The notes below the pieces were generated by a model. That model ran no database searches, had not been told where the DNA came from, and saw only the letters and a program-made list of their open reading frames with translations. From NCBI GenBank assembly GCA_024529925.1, contig JAFEUB010000774.1:186001-250000 (forward strand): a DNA stretch of 64,000 bases. The letters are read 5' to 3'. The first letter of the stretch is position 1. Every line of letters starts with the position of its first letter. The stretch is from Ophthalmolycus amberensis (taxonomy: Eukaryota; Chordata; Actinopteri; Perciformes; Zoarcidae). Shown here piece after piece: positions 11,363 to 20,859 of this stretch. Position numbers and translations under genes: made by a program.

Positions 11363-11380
11363 CCCCCCCCCCCCCCCCCC
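11363..11380. repeat. Poly(C) tract, 18 C
   Basis: Uninterrupted C run 40 bp after the (AC)n tract, part of a cluster of structure-prone simple repeats. Confidence 0.95.
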
Positions 11381-11382
11381 TC

Positions 11383-12415
11383 CTGGGAGCAGGTGGACTC
11401 CTATTGGGGATTTAAGAAGACTAGCACACCCTGATCTGTAACCCCTGATGAGGGAGAAACAGAAACATGCTTTCATTCTCCTTCTCCACAGCACCGGATG
11501 GAGACTAAAGTTTTGCGAAGGGGGTGGAGGAGATGATGTGCCTTATTAAAGAGAACACACACAGAAAATTACGATATTTAAACCCACTTTGAAGCCTCAA
11601 ACTGGTAAATAAATGATGTGCTCAAGAAGACTCAAGAAATGGCTGCGGCTCCCACACCTGCGGCTCAATGCTTAAATATTCATTTCCTGTCATAGTCACA
11701 AACACTTGAGTACGTGTAGAGCTTAAAAGAGTGAGAGCGTGTGTGTGTGTTTTAAAGATGCATGTTGAATTAGAAAGATGTGTGCGCTGAGATATGTTGC
11801 TCACAAACTGCTGCCTTCAAGTGGAAGAGAAGAGAGAGAATTCAAGATTGATTTTCTTCTTCATGATGTACTCAAACATCCTCAAAACCAGCGGACAGCA
11901 CAGTGGAGAAGAAGCAAAAGCCCTCTGCGCTTTTTATCCGCTCTCTTACTGTTCTTTCATCCCTGCAACGCTCATAATGGTCTTGAGATTAGTGCTGGAT
12001 GTGTTAACTAAACTTCTCATTTGGCAGACAGGGAGGGTGAGGAGACTCCTGTTTGAGAGAATCACTGCAGGAAAAAATGAAAAGAGAGAATTTTCAACGG
12101 GGATGTTTGGAAGATGAAAGGCGAGCTAATGCAGAGAGGAATTTCAACATCAATTTAGAACAAACTAAAGTAATTGTACCCAATTCCACACATTCAGAAA
12201 CATATACACACTTTTAGCAGCAGATGTTCCCACTCGACGCTGGCCAAACGCGGCACGAAATAAATGAAATGGGTACGTTTTGATGATTCCAGACAATGCG
12301 TTTAAATTCTATTTAGTTCATTGTTCTGGGATTGAAAATCTATCATACTTCACAAACCGTCCTGACGCAGAAGCATTTGACTCGTTTCCATGTATGATTT
12401 TAAATAGGCCCTTCG
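11383..12415. other. Intergenic, no gene seen
   Basis: No coding, RNA or recognised repeat sequence. The short frames around 11780-12117 show no domain. Confidence 0.65.
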
Positions 12416-12419
12416 CTAA

Positions 12420-12595
12420 CCCTAAGTGGGCAAACTGTACTGTGGACACACTGGGATTGGACTTTCCAATCAATATTCAATGTGGTCAGGGACATGTGAT
12501 CGTCTCTGATGCATGTTTGAAGTTGGTGTCTGAGGAAAGGTTAATAGCCAAATACAAATGTGTTTTTTCTACTTCTAGCTATTTGACTACAGTTT
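12420..12595 (+). repeat. Dispersed repeat, copy 1 of a pair
   Basis: Resembles 14535-14756 over most of its length. Shared blocks include tccaatcaatattcaa, ggtcagggaca, gaagttggtgtc and gccaaatacaaatgtgt. Copy 1 lacks two blocks of roughly 30 bp present in copy 2. The family is not identified. Both copies have the same orientation. Confidence 0.75.
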
Positions 12596-12860
12596 AGCTT
12601 ATACAAAGTAAGCACACACATTTAGACCTCTCCGCTCCACTATTCATCACTGTCTGCTGATTAATCATTGAATCTGACTGCTCATTAGACCATCTCTTTT
12701 AAAACTGCTTGACCTTGTATCAACTTGTATCCCCTCTCATCTTATCATTTTGCTTTTCTGTCTCTGATTTGCCCCTCTTCTCCATCTCTTTATTTCCGAG
12801 CAGCGTGTGTTTCAGGCAGTCTCTTCCGTCCGCCTGAGCACAGATATTTCAGCTCCTTGA

Positions 12861-13009
12861 TTTCAGAGTAATTACATATAGGGATAAATGATGACTCTCC
12901 CTGAATGCGTTTCTCCCATCTTTCTGTCAGCCCATGAGGAACAGGACCCGGGGCACACCGATCACTCACTACTCTGCAGGAGAGAGGTCGGATCTCCTAA
13001 AAGTTGACA
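12861..13009 (+). repeat. Diverged tandem duplication, unit 1
   Basis: Begins tttcagagtaattacata and contains ctgaatgcgttt, gaacaggacccggggcaca and actctgcagga. Unit 2 starts 180 bp further on with the same order of blocks. Confidence 0.65.
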
Positions 13010-13040
13010 CGTAAAAGTGAAAATAATTGTTTTTCCTTCA

Positions 13041-13178
13041 TTTCAGGGTAATTACATAAGAATAACTCGGTCTGAATGCATTCCCCTTCTTTATGTCAAG
13101 CTGACGGTAACACGACCTGGGGCACAGTGCTCACCCGCTCGTGCTCTGCAAGATAAATCTTTCAAAAGTTTACACATT
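13041..13178 (+). repeat. Diverged tandem duplication, unit 2
   Basis: Begins tttcagggtaattacata and contains ctgaatgcattc, aacacgacctggggcaca, gctctgcaaga and aaagtttacaca, in the same order as unit 1. Substitutions and small indels separate the two units. Confidence 0.65.
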
Positions 13179-13179
13179 A

Positions 13180-14530
13180 TGTTTTTTTTTCTGAACGTTT
13201 GACTTTTTGAATATGGGGCTTCAGCTGAGCATGCATGCTATTCTTCAGCACCATACTGTGTCACATTCATACAGTTATATAGATTCCCACCAGGGAGTTG
13301 CCAAGGGCAACCACATTCTGCTGTTTGCCACGAAGCCGCTCCACTAGAACAACTGGGGATTGCTCATAGGTACTTCAATAATAGCTGCAGAGACCTCATT
13401 TACACCTGACCTACATTCTCACCTGCTCCTCCCTTTCAGTCCCGAGCTCTTAGTCAAAGTACACTTTTTTTTAAGCTTGGGATGCTTTTCATAATTCCCC
13501 AAGGTTCTATGGTCTGAAGATGATATTAAAACAGAGAATTTCCTTGTCAAATGTGGTATGTGTGCCGATGTAAAACAAAATATAAAGGGCTTTCACACCA
13601 GCCTTTTGACGGGATTACCTTTTTTTGTGATTCCTGTCACCTTTACCGATTGCCTGTTCTTGAAGTCCAAGGGCTATGTGAAGTAGCCCATATCAGTTAA
13701 GAGCATCAAAAGCCAGCCTGATCTTATGTTTGATATCCAGCAGGTTAACAATAACAACTTGAGATTTTGAGCATCTGTGAATGATTCATTTGGCCCATGG
13801 TAGGGAAAAGGAGAAAACAAACAACAAGCACTTTGTGACACATCCAAGCTCACCGGGGGTAGAAGCCCACCACTGCCCCAGCAGAAGGCCTCGCACCAGG
13901 GCCTTGATTTAATCACTGCCCAGCAAGGGAAGCGGCCAAGCAGGCAACAAAGCTGCCCTCCAGCCTTCCATCTCCCTGCCATCAATGCTCCCTGTAGGTT
14001 GACCCAGGAGAGGCCGTGCCTCACCCTCCACCCTCCAACCGGGTCGTTTGAAGATGAGAGGAGCTGAGTGTGAGGGAGGGAAGGCCAAGAGGAGGAGAGC
14101 TAGATGAAACCCCGGTTGTTCTCTTTGAACTGCTAATCACTGTGTTTAAAGCTGACCTCGCTTCCTGTCTCTCTTTCTGTGTTTGGCTCATTAAAATATG
14201 TACCCTGATAAAAGGTCCAGATGGGAGTTCACCACGATTCCTACCTCTGTTCCAGTCAAACAAATACGCCTCATTTCCTCCCTCAAAGAAAAAATAATAA
14301 ATGACCAGGTGAGACCAGCATACAAATTATTTGAACTTGAAATGGAGATTAATAATAATCCATACATACTGTACAGTCATTTGCTATTTAATCAGTATAA
14401 TGAATAAGGATTGTATCCTTGCAGCTCGCTCGGGAAAATGTATAGCAAGGTTGAGGTTGACAATGAGATCAGGGATTTTAATAAATAGCCCTGCACACAC
14501 CTGATAATTAAAAACGTGTCTCAGTTTATG
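13180..14530. other. Intergenic, no gene seen
   Basis: No supported gene. The 13674-14263 minus-strand frames are open but show no family resemblance. Confidence 0.6.
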
Positions 14531-14534
14531 TCAT

Positions 14535-14756
14535 CCTAAGTGGATCGAAAGGCAAACTGTATTGTGGATACATTGGACCTCCCAATCAATATTCAAGGTG
14601 GTCAGGGACATTTGTCCGTGGAATTTGCCAAAACTCCAAAAATCTCTGACGCATTTTTGAAGTTGGTGTCAAAGGAAATGTTGATAGCAACTGCAATTCT
14701 TTTCAGTAATAATATGGCCAAATACAAATGTGTATTTTTTTCTGCTTCAGCAACTT
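14535..14756 (+). repeat. Dispersed repeat, copy 2 of a pair
   Basis: The longer copy of the repeat at 12420-12595. It includes the extra blocks ggaatttgccaaaactcc and caattcttttcagtaata. Family unknown. Confidence 0.75.
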
Positions 14757-14807
14757 GTAGGTAAAACCAAATTTAAACAGGGAAGTGAAATCTAAAAGTG
14801 GACTCAC

Positions 14808-15220
14808 AAGTTGGACTATATTTGCTCTAAGCCGGCTGAATCGGAAGAAATTATAATTTCTGGTTGTTTTTGTACCTGCAAAAACAGGAGAGCAGCCAAA
14901 TATCATCTCCTTCTTCGTAGTCTTTCAGTATGCAGACAATTTGCGCATCACAGCCAACATGTAGGAATGGGACAGACTCTGCGCTGTTACTTATCTCAGC
15001 TGGTTAAACCTCCATTGGTGACAACACGTCATTTCTAAAAGGTGCACCTGTCCATACCAAAAGTATGAGGCCAGATTCATCCCATCTGTTTGGAAAGCTC
15101 CATACTTGGATGTGAAAAAACGGCAGCTTAGTGTGGATTGAAGGCCAGAACCGAGTGAAAGCGATTTTTCAGATTTAGCTGGCTTATTGTGGACGTAGTC
15201 TGAGATGCATTCTAATGCAA
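14808..15220. repeat. Segment bounded by a diverged inverted repeat
   Basis: About 38 bp at 14813-14850 matches the reverse complement of 15165-15207 at roughly two thirds of positions. The shared core is ctaagccggctgaatc against ataagccagctaaatc. Translated outward, the two arms read DYICSKPAESEE and DYVHNKPAKSEK. This could be the decayed ends of a mobile element. Confidence 0.4.
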
Positions 15221-15299
15221 GGTGGGAACTGCAGTACATGTCTCCTGGATCTTGATCCAATTTTGATACATTTGCACTGAAGATACTAGGACTGAACAA

Positions 15300-16090
15300 G
15301 CCAACAGAGACTGCAGGGAGGAGGGAAGGGAGGGCATGAGTCAGAGGAGAGAAGGAGAGTGTTGCAGGGGATCAATCAATCAATCAATTGCTCCTGTTGG
15401 TTTATATTGACTCTGCAGTCCCACTTGGGCCACCACGGTCAATGTGCTTTCAGGCAGTTTGTGTGGGTCGATGAAGGAGCGTGCCTGCCTAACACTCACC
15501 TCTTATAAGGATACGTGTGTTTGTGATATATTAGATGATTTTATGTAGAGTGTAATTAATGTAGGTCATGTGGAAATTGTGGTTAGTGTATGATAGGTGA
15601 ATGCACGTTTTAGAAATCACAACACCTAAATCGGAACTATCAACATAACCACAGATGGAGCCACTGGGCATCAGACGTTGCCATGTGCTGAAGATTGAGC
15701 TCTTTCAAAAATGTGTTGACCTTGCTACCAAGCTGCATTGCGCCCAATGGCAGCTTCCCAAAAATCAACAGCATCAAAGTTGGCTTTGGCCCATCGACTG
15801 TGCTTGGCATTCAATCTGTCATACAAGTGGGCGATAAAAAACTGTCTACACCACACGGTACAAATATCTGTGTCACTTGTTAGCCTACTCTGATGTCGAG
15901 TTTGAACTACAATAATTGCAATGATCAAAATAAAGAATGATAGCCTTGATCAGTTAATTGGTTGTCAGCAGATTCAAAGGACAAGATCTTTGTATTTTTA
16001 GCGATGATGGCAAATACTTTCCTCAAATGAGTCAAGAATTGGGCAATATATTTTCGTGTTCACATTTGTGATACCTTGTTGAAATATGTT
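15300..16090. other. Intergenic, no gene seen
   Basis: Contains a short (ATCA)n run near 15370-15386. Nothing else was recognised. Confidence 0.6.
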
Positions 16091-16094
16091 CGAA

Positions 16095-16190
16095 TAGGGA
16101 TGGGTAATATTGATAAAATCATCTATCAAGGTATGAGTAAATTAATATTGTGGTTTTGGTAAATTGTGATACAATAGATTTAAATGTTTG
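16095..16190 (+). mobile_element. Possible terminal fragment of a DNA transposon
   Basis: tagggatgggtaatattgat followed by AT-rich alternating sequence resembles the ends of hAT-like fish elements that begin TAGGG(C/A)TGGG. No matching second end was found nearby. Confidence 0.3.
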
Positions 16191-16514
16191 CATTTGGGTA
16201 ACCATCAATTAAGTGCAAAATCAATTACATTTATACATACAACAAATTGAATCCAATGGTTTGACAACATTAGCTTGTTTACTTACTTATTAATGTACCT
16301 TTCTCTGTATTGCAAATGGAGGATGAGCAATTACTGTAGAAAGTGGAGCTGAGGAGACATTTCTAGCAATGTTGGTCATCCATATAAATTATTACTGTAT
16401 ATTTTTATGTCAATAATTTCATAATAAATCCTTTGTAGTTAATCTCAATCACAAATCATATTTGGCATTGCAAACTCACTTCGACTGAGCACCGGTAGTC
16501 ATCATATAGACCAG

Positions 16515-17315
16515 GAGGGTGGATCATATCACCCCAGTTCTGATGTCTTTGCACTGGCTTCCTGTCCAACAAAGAATTGACTTTAAAATCCTGCTGTTGG
16601 TTTACAAAGCACTGAATGGTTTAGGGCCAAAATACATCTCTGATCTGCTGCAACCTTATGAACCATCCCGACCCCTTAGGTCGTCTGGGACCGGTCTACT
16701 TTCTGTTCCCAGAGTCAGAACTAAACATGGAGAAGCAGCATTCAGTTTTTCTGCTCCACATATCTGGAACAAAGTCCCAGAAAGCTGCAGGTCTGCTGAG
16801 ACCCTCAGCTCATTTAAATCAAGATTGAAGACTTTTCTGTTTGCTGCTGCCTTTAATTGAACCACATTCAATTAATATATTAATCAATTTCCTGCATTTC
16901 TGCATTTTACTACTGTATTTTATTTCTTACACTGTTCTTAATTGCTGTTAAATCTCCTTTTCTTTTGCCTTATGTTTTGATGCTTTTAATGGTTTTAAAA
17001 GGACTGCACAATATATCGCCATTTCCTCCGGGACCGAGTTCCTGCAAGGCGTACACTATAAAACGCAGATCGGCAGAGATCTTTTCCAGACGTGGTTTGT
17101 GTGCGAGTAATTGCAGAATTGCGGCAGTGTATGGTTGATTGCGTGCAGCGTAATGTCTCAGGGAGACATCGATTATTGTTTCAATGTATGTTTTAAATCT
17201 CCTTTACTTTTGCCTTTAAGCTTTTAATGGTTTCATGTGAAGCACTTTGAATTACCTTGTTGTTGAAATGTGCTATACAAATAAACTTGCCTTGCCTTGC
17301 CTTGCCTTGCCTTGC
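16515..17315 (+). mobile_element. L2-type LINE, 5'-truncated 3' end
   Basis: The frame at 16519-16860 encodes the C-terminal end of a non-LTR retrotransposon ORF2: HITPVLMSLHWLPVQQRIDF, YKALNGLGPKYISDLLQPYE, then SFSAPHIWNKVPESCRSAET and FKSRLKTFLF. This is the signature of fish L2/Maui-like elements. The 3' end reads gtgctatacaaataaacttg and closes with (CTTGC)n, the typical repeat tail. Only the last 113 codons remain, and they lack stops. About 200 bp between 16998 and 17185 interrupts the 3' UTR and is flanked by two similar 45-bp copies of it. Confidence 0.85.
17286..17315 (+). repeat. (CTTGC)n tail of the L2-like LINE
   Basis: Six perfect CTTGC units directly after the element's aaataaa-bearing 3' end, as expected for an L2-clade terminal repeat. 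Confidence 0.9.
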
Positions 17316-17319
17316 AGTC

Positions 17320-18445
17320 AAAGTCAGTGAAATATTGTTACTTAAGCAGACTGGTTACAGATAAACACAGAAGACCAAACGGGTACAGCTTTAATGGCGA
17401 GTCACTGACACTGATGATGGTGAGCATAGTCTTCTCACTCCCACTCGGCTGATGAGAGAAGCTAATTTAGCACAAATGCATAGTGTGTGTGTATAGAAAC
17501 ACATGTAAATGTACTGTATGCACAAAATATGTGAAGTATCTTATACCATGCGGATCAAAGCAGACACATGAGAGCTTTATAAATAAACAATTACATAGAA
17601 GAAGTGAAGAAACAATAATATATAGGAACCTCTAATCTGTTCACAAGAGACAAAAGATGCAAATCTTACACATAAAAGCAAAGAGATGGATAGACAGACA
17701 AGTAAACACAATTCAGGTACTCTTTTTTTCTGTATTACGGTCCAGGTTTTGCCAATGGTGATGTAATGTTTGTTAATTATGACTTTTTAGATCATTTAAA
17801 TTTAATTTAACACTTTAAACTGAACAAATCCACAGGCACTGGTGCTCAATAATTACTAAAGGTTTGGAGGAAACTCAATTTACAGATGTCACCATTAGTT
17901 ACTGTAACTCCCAGTGATTAGTCTTTTAAAAGCATTTTAACTGAATTCAGCAATGCTGTAAGATAACTACTGTCCTTGTCTTTCTGATTTGTGTCTCAGT
18001 GGTGTGTAACAGTGTACATATTTAACTCGTTGATTTTCATGCATGAGTGTATAGGTGTATATGACAGTGTTTTGTGATTTTATTTTTTTACCCAAACTGG
18101 TCATCAATCATCTAAATGATGTGATGCCACGAGTATGTACTGACAGGCCGCGAGTGATGGATGATTGACAACCGATGATTACCTGAGCTGAGAGGTGTTT
18201 CTGGTCCCATGGGTAAACCTCTCGGGGGCTTTTACCTCGTTGGTTCAGATCGCGAAGATGACTTGAGATAGAAATAAATTTACACTGAATAAATAAAAAT
18301 CAGCTGCCAAAAATGGTCAACTGTGTCCATCAGCTTTGACTAGATATATTGGCAAACAACAACGATTGTGACTTTTATTAGATCACAAGATCTGTTGAGG
18401 AACAGTGTGTATCTTTTTAAGGCATTTATTAACCCGAATGGAATA
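17320..18445. other. Intergenic, no gene seen
   Basis: AT-rich DNA with no supported feature. Confidence 0.65.
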
Positions 18446-18449
18446 TAAA

Positions 18450-18676
18450 GTTACAAAGTATGTTTTCTGTAGTTTCTAATCACCTGAAAATAATATTCGT
18501 TGTGCTTTCGTTATCTTAGAATGAGCCTTTAATATCTACAGAGCGGGTCCTCTTCAGGTTTTCGAGTTGGTCACCGTAGTTCTTTTACACGCTTGGCACA
18601 CTGGACAAGTTTCAGTTGGTTGCAATCTACAAACTCACCACTAGTTGCTGCCAAATCCTAAACAGTGCACCTTTAA
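18450..18676 (+). mobile_element. Dispersed fish repeat, probably non-autonomous DNA transposon
   Basis: Contains the block order acaaagtatgttttctgtag, cttagaatgagcctttaata, gagcgggtcctcttcagg, caccgtagttcttttacacg, agttggttgcaatct, caccactagttgctgccaaa and cctaaacagtgcaccttta. I recognise this arrangement as a very common dispersed repeat in spiny-rayed fish genomes. The exact ends and class are not certain. Confidence 0.6.
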
Positions 18677-18679
18677 TGA

Positions 18680-20420
18680 GGCATGTATTAGTTCATGTCT
18701 AATTGTAGAAATCAGTAAACCTTTCCTTACCATTTCCAAAGCCAAATCCATCGATATTAGTGGGGTGCTGTGAAAAGGGTGAATAGCAGCGCATCAGGTG
18801 ATACTTACCATTGGATAATGTTCACAGTGGATCACATTTAATCTTAAGTCTATTTAAAGCTTATTGTTCACAGTAAAGTAATTCCCTCCTCTCAAGAAAT
18901 GTGAACTTTTATAATCTGAATTACGTGTAATGTACCTGAACTACCATGAATGAATATTATTATAAATGTTGAACTATCAGAACTGACGAACTTTTACACA
19001 ATCTGTTTTTTGTCAACGATTTATTTAAAATCTATTTTATTTTCACATGGCCATTAAAACCACTATTTACTGTTGACATTTACTGTGGCATGGGTTCAGT
19101 TATGTCATTTTTTTCAGTTATTACCTCAATTTTCCCCCGAAAAAGGGACCTTTATATCTTTGATTTACTGTAACACTCTCAGTCCTCTTAGAGCTCAGAC
19201 AATCCATTTTGAAGTGACAAAATGTCTTCAGTCCACAGAATCAAAAGCCGACAGTACAACAAATGCTGGTAGGAAGCGACACACTTGAAAGAATCAGAGT
19301 GGGTTTGGTTTTACAGGAGTAGAACTTAGTACTTTGTAATGTGTGGTTTTTCTACCACCCAATTTGCTGAGCATCTCTGACACCGTGACCCTTCTTTTAT
19401 TAAGAAACTGAGCAGTGTAAGAGTGGGCAATGTTTCTTTCAGCTGGCAGGCCCACTCAACAGACTCAAGGTAATAAAAACGAGTTTGAGAGAAAGGCTGA
19501 AGGAGAGAGCTGGATTGAGTTGAGTCGAGGAGCAGCGGGTGGACCGGGCAAAAAGGGAAAAGATTTTCTATCTGACAGGTTATTGATTGGCTCAAACTAA
19601 AGGATACTGGAATACTTTTCAAAGGACTCCAGTATCCTCTAATCTAATCTAGTCTTCTCTTTCCAAACACTATTTGAAATCTTGATGGTATTTGAGAAAG
19701 TTAGAAAGTGTAGCTCAATGGAATGGACAAGAAGAAAGACATGGCACTGGTAAGACAGCGGAGCTTTCCACTGACACATCTTTATATTATTACAAAATGA
19801 AAGGGCTGTGCAGCAACACAGATTGCTTGTCTCTTTAAAATATGATACATCTTACTTTCATTTCTGAGTCACTGAGACTCAACGGTAATCTCTGGTATTT
19901 GGTATGGTATCGTCATGCTGTTTCTGGCTTTCTTCAAGTTCTGTGTAGATCTCTTCTCATTTTGAATAGTGTGGACACTAAAGACTCACATCATTTCAAA
20001 GCTGTCTCATGAAGTGAAAGGTCTTCGGGAGGCTGCTGAGTGCAGTGCCTGAAAAGACTGATGAGAATGACCATTGTTGACCTTTAAGATTTTGACACTT
20101 CATATCCCAAAAGGCAGAGAGAGAGAATTCTAAATTGTCACAAGCTATGTTTTGTCTTGGTAAAGACAACTTCGTATATAGTTGAAGCCAAGTGAAAAGC
20201 TCGGAACCTGCATTAGGTAATAAACAGTACAGTGGTATTGGTTAGTTAGAAAGGTTCAAACACAACACTGTGATAAAAGCTTATGTTAAAGCAGCTGTGT
20301 CCTGCTTCTCTTTAAGGTTTTATACTCGACATTCAGAGCATTAATATAGCAGCAAACAATATTTGCTATGTAATGATGTAGAGGAGTAATGTCAACCTGA
20401 GCAGAGAATACAATCGCTCT
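18680..20420. other. Intergenic, no gene seen
   Basis: No coding or RNA gene supported. AT-rich and apparently unique. Confidence 0.6.
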
Positions 20421-20422
20421 CC

Positions 20423-20425
<3 letters not shown>

Positions 20426-20454
<29 letters not shown>
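20426..20454. repeat. (TG)n microsatellite
   Basis: About 14 perfect TG units. Confidence 0.95.
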
Positions 20455-20673
20455 TGTTATCTGAGCTTCTCCTTGCTTGGTTGACATAGCCGGAGTGGCT
20501 GCAAATGCTTTTAGTGCATGTTCGTGCACATATGCTCTTATTCTCTTGAATAGCACCTTTAGAGTGTGCAGTACTAAAATACATTAAGCATATTTTTGTG
20601 AAATTATATTTTCCGCAATAACTCATTATTAAGTCAACAACCTCCCACTTAAAGGTTTTGATTGAGTGGGGTT

Positions 20674-20709
20674 TGCATTACATATACAGTGTACTGTATA
20701 TGTAATGCA
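20674..20709. repeat. Near-perfect 36-bp palindrome
   Basis: The 17-base arm tgcattacatatacagt, then gt, then its exact reverse complement. The two-base centre gives an almost loop-free cruciform. Confidence 0.95.
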
Positions 20710-20811
20710 CTCCTCGTGAACGGACAATCACAGGCAGTCACATATTGCACATGCTGTGAGTTTATTAAAGTTCTACTGCAGACAGATTATTTTTGCCGAT
20801 ATTATTGTAGA

Positions 20812-20855
20812 TGTGTGTGTGTGTGTGTGTGTGTGTGAGAGTGAGAGAGAGAGAG
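20812..20855. repeat. (TG)n-(GA)n compound microsatellite
   Basis: About 13 TG units running into imperfect GA units. Confidence 0.9.
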
Positions 20856-20859
20856 TGTA

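Noticed and set aside
10974..11494. Frames with poly-proline, Thr-His or Cys-Val runs
   Set aside because: These are direct translations of (CCT)n and (AC)n microsatellites.
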